The position numbers and the translations under genes were made by a program. From Candidatus Rokubacteria bacterium GWA2_73_35 (GTDB lineage Bacteria; Methylomirabilota; Methylomirabilia; Rokubacteriales; CSP1-6), in contig MGBU01000002.1 in NCBI GenBank assembly GCA_001790205.1, forward strand, positions 1 to 33,741: a stretch of 33,741 nucleotides of DNA, given 5' to 3'. Position 1 is the stretch's first letter. Each line of letters starts with the position of its first letter. The notes beneath the pieces are model-generated. The model worked only from the letters and a program-made list of their open reading frames with translations, was not told the DNA's origin and made no database searches. This document shows positions 23,738 through 32,921 of the stretch, piece by piece.

Positions 23738-25803
23738 GCCGGCTCCAGCACGAACGAGCCGTGGCGGTCGGTCTCCAGGCGCCACTCGGGCGGAACGACG
23801 ACCGTCGTGAGCGGCAGCTCGACGAGCGCCGGCCCCGCCAGGCGCGCACCGGCGCCGAGGCCCAGGCCGTCGTAGAGGTCCACCTCGCCGAACGCCCGCT
23901 CCGCCGCGAGCCACGCGCGCCGCCGGCCCCGGCGCAGCGTCCGGGCCGCGCCGCCGGCCGGCGCCTCCGGCAGGCGCGGCTTGTCCACGAGGCCCGTCGC
24001 CACGCCGCGGACGTTGACCAGCTCGAGCGGCGTGTCGGGCAGCGCGTAGCCGTACAGGCGGTCGTGCGCCTCGTGGAAGCGCTTGGCGACGCCGGAGAGG
24101 TCGGCGGCGTCCGCCTCCTCGGCGAGGAGCGGCACCGTGATCTCGTGGTACTGGCCGACGTAGCGGACGTCGCACGCGAGCGCCAGCGCGCGGCGCGCCG
24201 CGGGGACGCCCTCGCCGGCGAGCGCCGCGTGCCCGTCGCGGGCGAGCGCCGCGCACACGCCCCGCAGGCGGTCGGCGTCGAGCCCGTCCACCGGTACCAC
24301 GAGGGTCTGGACGAGGTCGTGGCGCAGGTCGGCGAAGAGCATCCCCGCGGCGCAGAAGATCGAGGAGTCGCGCGGCACGAGGATGCGCGTGATGCCGAGC
24401 TCGTGCGCGATGCCCGCGGCGTGGACCGGCCCCGCGCCGCCCGCGACCACGAGCGGGAGCGCCCGCGGGTCGTGCCCCCGCTCGACCGTCACGTGCCGGA
24501 TGCCCGCCGCCATGTTCGCGTCGATGACCTCGACGATGCCGGCCGCCGCGGCCTCGACCCCGAGGCCGAGCCGCGCGGCGAGCCCCTCCACCGCGGCGCG
24601 CGCGGCGCCGGGATCGAGGCGCAGCCGGCCGCCGAGGAAGCCCGCGGGGTCGAGGAGGCCGAGCAGGAGGTCGGCGTCCGTGCAGGTCGGCGCGCTCCCG
24701 CCCCGGCCGTAGCACGCGGGGCCCGGCGCGGCGCCGGCGCTCCGCGGGCCGACCCGCAGCAGCCCGCCGTCGTCGATCCAGGCGATCGAGCCGCCGCCCG
24801 CGCCGATCGTGTGGATCGCGAGCATCGGCAGGCCGAACGGGTAGCGCCCGATGCGGCCCTCGGAGGTGAGCATCGCCGCGCCGTCCCGGACCAGGCACAC
24901 GTCGAAGGACGTGCCGCCCATGTCCACGGTGAGGAAGTCGCGCAGGCCGTGCGTCGCCGCGTACGCCGTCCCGGCCGTGGGCGCCGCCGCGGGTCCCGAC
25001 AAGAGCGTGCTCGCGGCCGCCGCGCGCGCGGTCGCGGGCGCCGCGACGCCGCCGTTCGACTGCATCACGAGGAGCGTGCCGCGGAAGCCCGTCAGGGCCA
25101 GGCGCGTCGTGAGCCGCTCCAGGTAGCGGGCGAGCACCGGGCCCACGGCGGCGTTCAGCACCGTCGTGCTCACGCGCTCGGTGAACCGGATCTGCGGCAG
25201 GATCGCCGAGGAGCGCGTCACGTACGCGCCCGGCAGCGCCGCGGTCGCCAGGCGCGCGGCCGTGACCTCGTGCGCCGGGTTCGCCCACGCGTGCAGGAAG
25301 CAGACCGCGACGGCCTCGACGCCGACCGCGGCGAAGCGCGCGAGGGCGTCCTCGACGTCGCGGTCGTCGAGCGGCGCCACGACCGCGCCCGTGGCGTCCA
25401 CGCGCTCGGTCACGGGCAGCCGGAGCCAGCGCGGCACCAGCGGCTCCGGCGCGCGGTAACGGTTGTCGTACTGGGCCTCGCGGATCCCGCGCCGCATCGC
25501 GAGCGCGTCGCGGAAGCCGCGCGTCGTGAGCAGCCCGACGCGCGCGACGTCGCCGGTGAGCACGGCGTTCGTCGTGATCGTCGTGCCGTGGACGATCAGC
25601 TCCACCTCGGCGAGGAACTCGCCGAGGCTCCGGCCCTCGCCCGTCGCCATCTCGGCGAGCCCGGCGAAGAAGCCGTCGGTGGGGTCCGGGGGCGTGGTCG
25701 GGACCTTGACGGCCCGCGGCCGCCCGAGCGCGGGCTGCAGCAGGAAGTCCGTGAAGGTGCCGCCGACGTCCGCGCCGATCCGGTAGCCGGACTTCGCGAT
25801 CAT
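23734..25803 (-). CDS. hyuA: HyuA-family protein (N-methylhydantoinase A / acetone carboxylase beta-like subunit)
   Basis: A 689-residue ATP-using subunit of the actin-like (ASKHA) fold. GADVGGTFTD (10-19) is the phosphate-binding loop, HGTTITTNA (72-80) the substrate/ATP region, VDMGGTSFD (293-301) the second phosphate loop, and GGAGPVHAAGIAHELGI lies in the C-terminal ATP domain. ATG at 25803 overlaps the stop of the VOC gene (ATGA), and hyuB follows with GTGA overlap, so both are made together. The pair would form a complex driving ring opening or carboxylation with ATP. The substrate must be inferred from context and is not known. Confidence 0.93.
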   Translation of the reverse strand: MIAKSGYRIGADVGGTFTDFLLQPALGRPRAVKVPTTPPDPTDGFFAGLAEMATGEGRSLGEFLAEVELIVHGTTITTNAVLTGDVARVGLLTTRGFRDALAMRRGIREAQYDNRYRAPEPLVPRWLRLPVTERVDATGAVVAPLDDRDVEDALARFAAVGVEAVAVCFLHAWANPAHEVTAARLATAALPGAYVTRSSAILPQIRFTERVSTTVLNAAVGPVLARYLERLTTRLALTGFRGTLLVMQSNGGVAAPATARAAAASTLLSGPAAAPTAGTAYAATHGLRDFLTVDMGGTSFDVCLVRDGAAMLTSEGRIGRYPFGLPMLAIHTIGAGGGSIAWIDDGGLLRVGPRSAGAAPGPACYGRGGSAPTCTDADLLLGLLDPAGFLGGRLRLDPGAARAAVEGLAARLGLGVEAAAAGIVEVIDANMAAGIRHVTVERGHDPRALPLVVAGGAGPVHAAGIAHELGITRILVPRDSSIFCAAGMLFADLRHDLVQTLVVPVDGLDADRLRGVCAALARDGHAALAGEGVPAARRALALACDVRYVGQYHEITVPLLAEEADAADLSGVAKRFHEAHDRLYGYALPDTPLELVNVRGVATGLVDKPRLPEAPAGGAARTLRRGRRRAWLAAERAFGEVDLYDGLGLGAGARLAGPALVELPLTTVVVPPEWRLETDRHGSFVLEPA

Positions 25804-26228
25804 CGGCGCGGCTCGCACAGCTCCGTGATCAGGCCGGTCGCCGGGTCGGGCTCGAGGAAGGCCACGCGGCCGTGCGCGCCCTCCACCGGGAAGCCCGGCA
25901 CGACGCACGCGCCCCGCGCGGCGACCTCGGCGAGCGCCCGGTCGAGGTCCTCCACGCGGAAGCACAGGTGGTGGACGCCCTCGCGGCGGGCGAGCGTCGG
26001 GCCGAAGCGCTCGACGACCGGACCCGTGTACTGCACGAGCTCGAGCGGCGCGCCGCCGACCTCGAGGAACGCCACGCGCACGCCGAGCGCGCTCTCCCAC
26101 CGCTCGCCGGCGCGCACGCCCGCGAGGCGCTCGAGCGAGGCCACCGCGCGCTCGAGGTCCTCGACGACGATCCCGATGTGCATGAGCCGCCCGAAGAGCG
26201 GGCCCGCTGTGGGCGCGTGTGGCTTCAT
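25800..26228 (-). CDS. Methylmalonyl-CoA-epimerase-like VOC protein
   Basis: A 142-residue VOC-fold metal enzyme. LMHIGIVVEDLERAVASLERL, VRVAFLEVGGAPLELVQY, GVHHLCFRVEDLDRALAEV, EGAHGRVAFLEPDPATGLITELCE follow the methylmalonyl-CoA epimerase pattern. The four expected metal ligands are H17, E63 (Gln in some epimerases), H87 and E136. The ATG at 26228 overlaps the V4R stop (ATGA). With a methylmalonyl-CoA-type mutase in the same operon, an epimerase acting on the 2-methyl acyl-CoA centre is the natural reading. Other VOC activities such as lyase or dioxygenase remain possible; the linker before the second H is short. Confidence 0.8.
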   Translation of the reverse strand: MKPHAPTAGPLFGRLMHIGIVVEDLERAVASLERLAGVRAGERWESALGVRVAFLEVGGAPLELVQYTGPVVERFGPTLARREGVHHLCFRVEDLDRALAEVAARGACVVPGFPVEGAHGRVAFLEPDPATGLITELCEPRR

Positions 26229-26716
26229 CGCGCCCGCGCCTCGAACCGGCACGCGGGCGCGCCCACCGCTGCGCACGCCGTCTCGACCGCCGCCGCCGGC
26301 CGGCCGAGCGCCAGCTCGGCGAGCCGCTCCACCACGCCGCGCGTGAGGTGGCACACGGGGCCCGCGGCCGGGCCGTAGGCCTCGGCGAGCGGCGAGTGCT
26401 CGACCCGCACCACCAGCGCGTCGGGCGCCAGGCGCTCGAGCGCGAACCGCCCCCAGCCGATCTCGCCGCCCATCGCGAGCAGCCGTCCCACCGCCTCCTC
26501 CGCCCCGCCGCCGAGCGCCCGGAGCGCCGCGCCGCCGCCCGCGCGCCCCCCCGCGACGAGGCACTCCGCGGCCCGCGCGCCGAGCGCGGCCTCGAGCGCC
26601 TTCTGGAGCGCCACGAGCGTCTCGGGGCGCACGAGGAGGTACCGCGAGGCGCCGTACGCGAGCCGGCCCGCGCCGTCGTCCCTGAGCCCGGCGAGTACGC
26701 GGTTCTCGCCGGTCAC
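26225..26716 (-). CDS. V4R-domain protein
   Basis: A 163-residue protein that is nearly all V4R (4-vinyl reductase) domain. RYLLVRPETLVALQKALEAALG starts it, and the C-terminal half has PVCHLTRG (C122, H123) followed by CAAVGAPACRFEAR (C148, C156), the Cys/His set thought to bind metal in V4R domains. V4R domains bind small hydrophobic ligands in regulators such as XylR/DmpR and in chlorophyll-type enzymes. Here there is no DNA-binding or ATPase part, so it may be a ligand carrier, sensor partner or small enzyme. GTG start overlaps the previous stop (GTGA). Confidence 0.8.
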   Translation of the reverse strand: MTGENRVLAGLRDDGAGRLAYGASRYLLVRPETLVALQKALEAALGARAAECLVAGGRAGGGAALRALGGGAEEAVGRLLAMGGEIGWGRFALERLAPDALVVRVEHSPLAEAYGPAAGPVCHLTRGVVERLAELALGRPAAAVETACAAVGAPACRFEARAR

Positions 26717-27822
26717 TTGAGCGCCCTCGCCCACACGGCCGAGCGCCAGCCCTCCTCGAGGAGCGCGCGGATCTCGCGGCGGCTCAGGTCCCCGAGCCCG
26801 AGGGCCTCGAGCGCGCGGCCGCGGCCGGAGAGCTCGCGCCCGAGCAGCGCGCCGAACAGGAGCAGGAGCCCGCTGATGCCCGGCGTCGCGGCGCCGGCCG
26901 CGCGCGCCGCCGACTCGAAGAGCGCCAGGCCGAGCGCCACGTCCTCGGTGACCCAGCGGTGCTCGAACGTGAGGGTCTCGCTCCAGGCTCCGCGCGCGCC
27001 GAGCTTCTGCCGGGCGCCCGCGCCGCGGAGCCCCTCGGCCGCGCGCGCCTCGTCCTCGTGCGCCGCGAGCTCGTCGTGCGGCGCGGGATAGCCCCAGCCC
27101 CGCCGCGTCGCGAGCCGCTCGGCGTCGACGACGTCGATGAGCCGCCGCGCGCTCGGCGTCGGGCCCGCGGCGTGGACGTCGAAGCGGCCGGCGTCGATCG
27201 CGCCCGCGTTCAGCAGCACGAGCGGCGGGTGGATCACCGGTCCGGCGTTCGTCAGCGCGGCGTCGAGCACGTCGGCGCACGGCCGCACCGCCGGGAACAG
27301 CTCGGCGAACCGCGCGAGCGCCGCCTCGCGCTGCGAGGCCGGGAAGACGCCGACGGGCAGGGTGGCGGCGCGCACCGGCGCCGCCACGACGGCCGGCCCG
27401 GTCTTCCGGGCGACGTACGGCCCTCGGCCCGTCTCGCCGAGGGCCTGCGGCAGGGCGCCGCCGGCGCGGGCGATTTCGCGCGCCAGGACCCAGCTCCCGA
27501 GCGTGCCCGGGGTCAGCAGCACCGTGTGGTGAGCGGTCACGTGCGGCGCGAGCCGACGGGCGAGGTCCTCGTGGGTCGTCGCGGGCAGCAGGACGATCAG
27601 CACCTCGGCGCCGGCGACGGCCTCGCCGATGTCCGTGGTCGCGCGCTCGAGGCGCGCGCTCCCCTGCCGGCCCTCGGCGACGAGCTGGATCGTCGGGTCG
27701 TCGTGGAGCGGCCCGAGCGTCGCCGCCGTGCGCGTCCAGAGCCGCACCCGGTGCCCCGCGAGCGCGAGGTCCGCCGCGGTGGCGAAGCCGCCGTGGCTCC
27801 CGCCGAGGACGGCGACGATCAT
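26713..27822 (-). CDS. NAD/NADP octopine/nopaline dehydrogenase family protein
   Basis: A 369-residue two-domain oxidoreductase. The N-terminal Rossmann motif is AVLGGSHGGFATAADLALAGHRVRLWTR. The C-terminal octopine-dehydrogenase domain carries NAGPVIHPPLVLLNAG, with H198 the likely catalytic histidine. Known members oxidise N-(carboxyalkyl)amino acids to an amino acid plus 2-keto acid. ATG at 27822, 40 nt after the CaiB stop, is the largest internal gap in the upper part of the operon. In this operon it could release or form a C-N bond next to a CoA-activated acid; this is inference. Confidence 0.85.
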   Translation of the reverse strand: MIVAVLGGSHGGFATAADLALAGHRVRLWTRTAATLGPLHDDPTIQLVAEGRQGSARLERATTDIGEAVAGAEVLIVLLPATTHEDLARRLAPHVTAHHTVLLTPGTLGSWVLAREIARAGGALPQALGETGRGPYVARKTGPAVVAAPVRAATLPVGVFPASQREAALARFAELFPAVRPCADVLDAALTNAGPVIHPPLVLLNAGAIDAGRFDVHAAGPTPSARRLIDVVDAERLATRRGWGYPAPHDELAAHEDEARAAEGLRGAGARQKLGARGAWSETLTFEHRWVTEDVALGLALFESAARAAGAATPGISGLLLLFGALLGRELSGRGRALEALGLGDLSRREIRALLEEGWRSAVWARALK

Positions 27823-27862
27823 CGGCTCGCCTCGCCCGCGGCTGCGGCTCGCACGGCCACGA

Positions 27863-29056
27863 TCACCCGACGACCCCCGCGGCCCTGAGCTCGGCGATCC
27901 GCGCGCGCGAGTACGCGAGCGTCCCCGCGAGCACCTCGTCGGTGTGCTCGCCGAGCCGCGGCGGGGGCGCGGCCTCGAACGGCGGCGCGCCGTCCGCCTT
28001 GACCGGCGTGCCGAGCGTCGGCGTCGGGCCGTGCACGGGGTGGCGCATCTCGACGACCATCTCGCGGAGCCGCACCTGCGGGTCGGCGAGCACCTGGTCC
28101 AGCGGAAGGATCGGCGCCGCCGGCACGCCCTCGGCGTGCAGGCGCGCGAGCCACTCGCCGGTCGTACGGGCGCGGAAGACGGCCTCGATCAGCGGCTCGA
28201 GCGTCCCCCGGTGGCGGACGCGGTCACGGTTGGCCGCGAAGCGCGGGTCGTCGGTCCACTCGGGGCGCTCGACGGCGCGGCAGAAGCCCGCCCAGAAGTT
28301 CTCGGCGAACACCGCGACGATCAGGTGGCCGTCCTGCGTCGCGAGCGCCTGGTAGGGCACGACCGAGGCGTGGCGCGAGCCCAGCGGGCCGGGCACCCGG
28401 CGGTCCGTCCAGAAGTACTGCGCGACGTACGTGAGCAGCGAGACCTGGCAGTCGAGGAGCGAGAGGTCCAGGTGCGCGCCCGCGCCCGTGCGCTCGCGCC
28501 GGAGGAGCGCGCCCGCGACCGCGAACGCGCCGAAGAGGCCGCCGGCGAGATCGCCCATCGGCAGCCCCATGCGCACGGGCGGGCCGCCCGGCGCGCCGGT
28601 GAGCGACATCGCGCCGCCCATCGCCTGCAGCGCGAGGTCGAAGGCCGGCCAGTCCCGGTACGGCCCCTCCTGCCCGTACGCCGAGATCGAGCAGAGGACG
28701 ACGCGCGGGTTGACGGCGGCCAGCTCGGGGTACGCGCAGCCGAGCCGCTCGAGCACGCCGGGGCGGAAGTTCTCGAGGACGACGTCCGCCGCGCGGACGA
28801 GGTCGAGGAACACCTCGCGCCCCGCGGGCTTCGTCAGGTCGAGCGCGACCGACTTCTTGTTGCGGTTGACGGCGAGGAAGTAGGCCGACGCCCCGTCGGG
28901 GAGGAACGGCGGCCCCATCACGCGCATGGGGTCGCCGCCGCGCGGCGCCTCGATCTTGATGACCTCGGCGCCCTGGTCGGCGAGCAGCATGGCGCCGTAC
29001 GGCCCCGCGAGCATGCGGGAGAGGTCGAGCACGCGGACGCCCTCGAGAAGCCTCAC
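27863..29056 (-). CDS. CaiB/BaiF-family (type III) CoA-transferase, second paralogue
   Basis: A 397-residue enzyme of the formyl-CoA-transferase type. LEGVRVLDLSRMLAGPYGAMLLADQGAEVIKIEAP is the classic N-terminus, NRNKKSVALDL is the CoA region, and D169 in GLPMGDLAGG takes the position of the catalytic aspartate. The GTG at 29056 overlaps the Mo-hydroxylase stop (GTGA). It ends PPRLGEHTDEVL, typical. It is closer to the canonical family than the copy at 14024-15199. In this operon it likely adds CoA to the acid made from the imported compound, ahead of the mutase step. Confidence 0.92.
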   Translation of the reverse strand: MRLLEGVRVLDLSRMLAGPYGAMLLADQGAEVIKIEAPRGGDPMRVMGPPFLPDGASAYFLAVNRNKKSVALDLTKPAGREVFLDLVRAADVVLENFRPGVLERLGCAYPELAAVNPRVVLCSISAYGQEGPYRDWPAFDLALQAMGGAMSLTGAPGGPPVRMGLPMGDLAGGLFGAFAVAGALLRRERTGAGAHLDLSLLDCQVSLLTYVAQYFWTDRRVPGPLGSRHASVVPYQALATQDGHLIVAVFAENFWAGFCRAVERPEWTDDPRFAANRDRVRHRGTLEPLIEAVFRARTTGEWLARLHAEGVPAAPILPLDQVLADPQVRLREMVVEMRHPVHGPTPTLGTPVKADGAPPFEAAPPPRLGEHTDEVLAGTLAYSRARIAELRAAGVVG

Positions 29057-31323
29057 GGCCGCCGCGCCTCGAGCGCGGCGCGCACGCGCGCCGGCGTGAT
29101 CGGCAGCTCGGTGAACCGGACGCCGATCGCGTCCTTGAGCGCGTTGGCCACGGCGGCGGCGACGGGGATCACGCCCGACTCGCCGAGGCCCTTGGCGCCG
29201 AACGGCCCCTCCGCGTCCACGCTCTCGATCAGCCGCACGGCGATGTCGGGCATGTCGTCGGCGCGAAAGAGCGCGTAGTCCATGAAGGACTGGGTGAGGA
29301 CCTGCCCCTCCTCGACGACGAGCCGCTCGCTGAGCGCGTAGCCGAGGCCCATGTGGATCCCGCCGTGGACCTGGCCCTCGGCGGCGCCCGGGTTGAGCGC
29401 GCGGCCCACGTCGTGGGCGGAGGCGATCTTCCGGACCTCGACCCGGCCGGTCTCCGCGTCCACGTCGACGAGCGCCGCCTGGACGGCCGAGGTGTACGCC
29501 GCCGACACGTTGCCCTGCAGATCCTTGTCGAGCATCGCCGTGGGCGGATCGTAGAACGCCTCGGCCACGAGCACGCGCCCGCCGCCCCGGAAGTGCCCGG
29601 TGCGCGCCACCGCGTCGTAGGCGAGGCGCCGCTCGGGGTCGCGCGTGACGAAGACCCACCCGCCGCGGAGGTCGAGGCTCGCCGCCGGCTCCTCGAGCTG
29701 CTCGGCCGCCATCCCGAGCAGCTCGGCGCGGACCTTCGCCGCGGCGAGCCGCGCCGCGTTGCCGGCGACGAACGTCGTCCGGCTCGCGTGGGTGCCGACG
29801 TCCCACGGCCGCACGCGCGTGTCGGAGCTGACCACGTCCACGCGCCCGAGCGGCACGCCGAGCGTCTCGGCGACGATCATCGCGAGCACCGTGTCCGAGC
29901 CCTGGCCGATCTCGCTCGCGCCGGTGATCAGCGTCACGGCGCCGAAGTCGTCGAGCTTGACGATCGCGCCGCAGCCGTCGGAGCGGTAGATCCGCGCGCC
30001 GCCGCCGACGTGGAACATGCCCGCGTAGCCGACGCCGCGCCGCCAGCCCGGCCTGAGCGGCGGGGGGTCGCGCCGGATCTCCTCGGCCGCCGCGTCGAGG
30101 CACTCGGTCATCGCGAACGACGTGAGCACAAACCCCTGCGGGTTCACGTCGCCGGGCTGGCTCGCGTTCCGCCGGCGCAGCTCGAGCGGGTCGAGGCCCA
30201 GGCGCTCGGCCAGGTCGTCCATCTGGGACTCGACCGCGAACGTGGACTCGGGGTTGCCGTAGCCGCGCATCGAGCCCGAGTAGGGGTTGTTCGTGTAGAC
30301 GATCGTCGTGTCGAGCCGCACGCTCGGCACGCGGTAGAGGCCCGCGACCGTCGAGAGCATCACGTAGGGCGTCGTCGAGCCCCACGAGGTGTACGCGCCG
30401 TTGTCGATCGTCACGTGGCAGTCCCGCGCGAGCAGGCGCCCGTCCCGGTCGGCGGCGGTGCGGAGCCGGATCGTGCACGGCTCGCGGCCCGGGCACGCGA
30501 CGAACTCCTCGACGCGGTCGAACTCGATCTTCACCGGCCGCCCCGCCCGCCGGGCCAGCAGCGCGGCGATCACGTCGATCGGGTAGAGGTCGAGCCCCCG
30601 GCCGAAGTTGCCGCCGACCGGCGGCTGGAGGACGCGCACCCGGTCGCCGGTGATCCCGAGCGCCGCCGCCAGGTCCCGCTGGTAGAGGAACGGCACCTGC
30701 GTGGTCGTCCACATCGTGAGGCCGCCGTCCGCGCTCCAGTCGGCGACCGCGACCATCGTGCCGAGGCACGCCTGCGTGACGAACGGCAGCCGGTACGTGT
30801 CCTCGACGACCGCCGCGGCGCCGGCGAAGGCGTGGTCCACGTCGCCGCGGGTGAACCGGTAGCGCAGCGGGTGCGCGTTGGTCCCGAGCTCCTCGTGGAC
30901 GAGCGGCGCGCCCGGCGCGAGGGCCGCGCGCGGGTCGAACACCGCGGGCAGCTCCGCGTACTCCACGTCGAGCAGCTCGAGCGCGGCCTCGGCGATCGCC
31001 CGCGTCTCCGCGGCGACCGCGGCGACCTCGTCGCGGACCGAGCGCACCCTGCCGCGCTTGAGGGCGGTCTGGTCCCCGGCGAAGCCGAAGGGGATCGGGT
31101 CGACGTCCTCGCCGGTGAGCACGGCCAGGACGCCGGGGAGCGCGCGGGCGCGGGCCGTGTCGATCGACACGATGCGCGCGTGCGGGAATCGCGCGCGCAG
31201 GATCCGGCCGTGCGCGAGCCGCGGCAGCTCGAGGTCGTGGAGGTAGCGCGTGCGCCCCGTCGCCTTCTCGGCGCCGTCGCGCCGGGGGACCGTCGTGCCG
31301 ATGACCTCGAACCCGGCGGCCAT
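29053..31323 (-). CDS. Xanthine dehydrogenase/CoxL-family molybdopterin-binding subunit
   Basis: A 756-residue molybdenum hydroxylase large subunit. Mo-cofactor segments include VGGNFGRGLDLYPIDV, MRGYGNPESTFAVESQMD, GASEIGQGSDTVLAMI, and the C-terminal GAKGLGESG with E715 as the expected catalytic glutamate. The ATG at 31323 is 2 nt after the mutase stop. These enzymes hydroxylate ring carbons or aldehydes with water. No 2Fe-2S or FAD subunit gene is next to it in this window, which is unusual. Such partners may lie beyond the window, be encoded elsewhere, or this subunit may pass electrons differently. Confidence 0.92.
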   Translation of the reverse strand: MAAGFEVIGTTVPRRDGAEKATGRTRYLHDLELPRLAHGRILRARFPHARIVSIDTARARALPGVLAVLTGEDVDPIPFGFAGDQTALKRGRVRSVRDEVAAVAAETRAIAEAALELLDVEYAELPAVFDPRAALAPGAPLVHEELGTNAHPLRYRFTRGDVDHAFAGAAAVVEDTYRLPFVTQACLGTMVAVADWSADGGLTMWTTTQVPFLYQRDLAAALGITGDRVRVLQPPVGGNFGRGLDLYPIDVIAALLARRAGRPVKIEFDRVEEFVACPGREPCTIRLRTAADRDGRLLARDCHVTIDNGAYTSWGSTTPYVMLSTVAGLYRVPSVRLDTTIVYTNNPYSGSMRGYGNPESTFAVESQMDDLAERLGLDPLELRRRNASQPGDVNPQGFVLTSFAMTECLDAAAEEIRRDPPPLRPGWRRGVGYAGMFHVGGGARIYRSDGCGAIVKLDDFGAVTLITGASEIGQGSDTVLAMIVAETLGVPLGRVDVVSSDTRVRPWDVGTHASRTTFVAGNAARLAAAKVRAELLGMAAEQLEEPAASLDLRGGWVFVTRDPERRLAYDAVARTGHFRGGGRVLVAEAFYDPPTAMLDKDLQGNVSAAYTSAVQAALVDVDAETGRVEVRKIASAHDVGRALNPGAAEGQVHGGIHMGLGYALSERLVVEEGQVLTQSFMDYALFRADDMPDIAVRLIESVDAEGPFGAKGLGESGVIPVAAAVANALKDAIGVRFTELPITPARVRAALEARRP

Positions 31324-31325
31324 GC

Positions 31326-32921
31326 TCAGAACGTCACCGGCTCCCGGTGCTCGCCGAAGACGTCCTTCATCGCCTGGCAGATCTCGCCGAGCGTCGCGTA
31401 CGCCCTCACCGATTCCAGGATCGGCTCCATCAGGTTGCCCGTGCCGCGCGCCGCGTCCCGGAGGCGCGCGAGCGTGCGCGCGGCCGCGGCGCCGTCGCGC
31501 GCGCCCCGGACCCGGGCGAGCCGGGCCACCTGCGCCTCGACCACCCGGGGGTCGAGCGCGTAGAGCTCCATCGCGCGGTCCGCCTCGGCGGCCTCCCCGC
31601 CGACGTGGCAGTTCACCGCGACCTTCGCCACCTCGCCCGAGGCCAGCTGCCGCTCGTAGCGGTACGCCTGGCGCGCGACCTCGGCCTGGAGCGCGCCGCT
31701 CCGGACGGCCTCGACGATCCCGCCCATCCGCTCGACCGCCTCGAGCTCCGCCAGGATCTGCCGCTCCATCGCGGCGGTCAGCGCCTCGACGTAGTAGGAG
31801 CCGCCGAGCGGGTCCACGGTGTCCGCGGCGCCCGCCTCCTCCGCGCAGATCTGCATCGTCCGGAGCGCCAGGAGCTGCGCCTTCGGCGAGGGGATCGTGT
31901 AGGCCTCGTCGTAGGTCGGCAGCGCGATCGTCTGCGCGCCGGAGAGCGCCGCCGCGAGCGCGATGTACGCGCCGCGCACGATGTTGTTCTCCGGCTCCTG
32001 CGCGGTGAACGCCGAGCCGCCGCCGCCGATCAGGCTCCGGAACATCCACGACCTCGGGTCCCGCGCGCCGAACCGCTCGCGCATCATGCGCGCGTAGAGC
32101 CGGCGGCCCGCGCGGAACTTCGCGACCTCCTCGAAGATCCTGCCCCACGCGGTGAAGTTGAACGAGATACGGGGGGCGAACTCGTCCACGCCCAGCCCCC
32201 GCGCCAGCATCAGCTCGACGTACGCGGCGGCGATCGCGAGGCCGTACGCCATCTCCTGCGCGGTCGTGCAGCCGGCCTCCCGGATGTGGTAGCCGCACAC
32301 CGAGACCGGGTTCGAGCGCGGGTAGCGCCGGGCCGAGAACTCGATGAGGTCGGCCACGAGCCGGAGCGAGGGCTCGACCGGGTAGATCCACGTGCCCCGC
32401 GCGACGAACTCCTTGAGGATGTCGTTCTGCGGCGTGGTGACGACGCGCTCGGGCGCCGCCCCCTGCGCCTCGGCGACGGCGTAGTACATCGCCGTGATCG
32501 GCGCCGCCATCCCGTTGATCGTGAGCGAGACGCTCACGCGGTCGAGCGGGATGCCCGCGAACGCCTCCTCCATGTCGGCCAGCGTGTCGATCGCCATGCC
32601 GACCCGCCCCACCTCGCCCTCCGCGCGCGGGTCGTCGGAGTCGAGCCCGAGCTGCGTCGGCAGGTCGAAGGCGACGTTCAGCGCGTCCTGGCCGTGCGCC
32701 ATCAGGTACTTGAACCGGCCGTTCGTCTCCTCCGGCGTGCCGAAGCCGACGTACTGTCGCATCGTGAAGAGGCGGTCGCGGTACATGCGCGGGTGGATGC
32801 CGCGCGTGTACGGGTACTCGCCGGGCCGGCCGATGTCGCGCTCGAAGTCGACGCCGGCCGTGTCCGCCGGCCCGTAGACCGGCTCGATCGGGAAGCCCGC
32901 GTGCGCTCTCGCGTCCCTCAT
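31326..32921 (-). CDS. mcmA1: Methylmalonyl-CoA mutase, catalytic subunit of split type
   Basis: A 531-residue TIM-barrel catalytic subunit without the B12-binding domain, which is a separate gene directly upstream. [55 protein letters not shown] and [12 protein letters not shown] are family marks. Y57, R175 and H212 line up, all with the same offset of 32, with Y89, R207 and H244 of the methylmalonyl-CoA mutase of Propionibacterium. Isobutyryl- and 2-hydroxyisobutyryl-CoA mutases have Phe/Ile and Gln at the first two sites. So methylmalonyl-CoA is the predicted substrate. ATG overlaps the B12-subunit stop (ATGA). Confidence 0.93.
   Translation of the reverse strand: MRDARAHAGFPIEPVYGPADTAGVDFERDIGRPGEYPYTRGIHPRMYRDRLFTMRQYVGFGTPEETNGRFKYLMAHGQDALNVAFDLPTQLGLDSDDPRAEGEVGRVGMAIDTLADMEEAFAGIPLDRVSVSLTINGMAAPITAMYYAVAEAQGAAPERVVTTPQNDILKEFVARGTWIYPVEPSLRLVADLIEFSARRYPRSNPVSVCGYHIREAGCTTAQEMAYGLAIAAAYVELMLARGLGVDEFAPRISFNFTAWGRIFEEVAKFRAGRRLYARMMRERFGARDPRSWMFRSLIGGGGSAFTAQEPENNIVRGAYIALAAALSGAQTIALPTYDEAYTIPSPKAQLLALRTMQICAEEAGAADTVDPLGGSYYVEALTAAMERQILAELEAVERMGGIVEAVRSGALQAEVARQAYRYERQLASGEVAKVAVNCHVGGEAAEADRAMELYALDPRVVEAQVARLARVRGARDGAAAARTLARLRDAARGTGNLMEPILESVRAYATLGEICQAMKDVFGEHREPVTF

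Noticed and set aside
22010-25803. Naming HyuAB as 5-oxoprolinase or acetone carboxylase
   Set aside because: Family motifs are shared among hydantoinases, oxoprolinases and ketone carboxylases; no sequence mark or third carboxylase subunit is visible to decide.
31326-32921. Assignment as isobutyryl- or 2-hydroxyisobutyryl-CoA mutase
   Set aside because: The split form first suggested it, but Tyr57 and Arg175 occupy the positions that are Phe/Ile and Gln in those enzymes.
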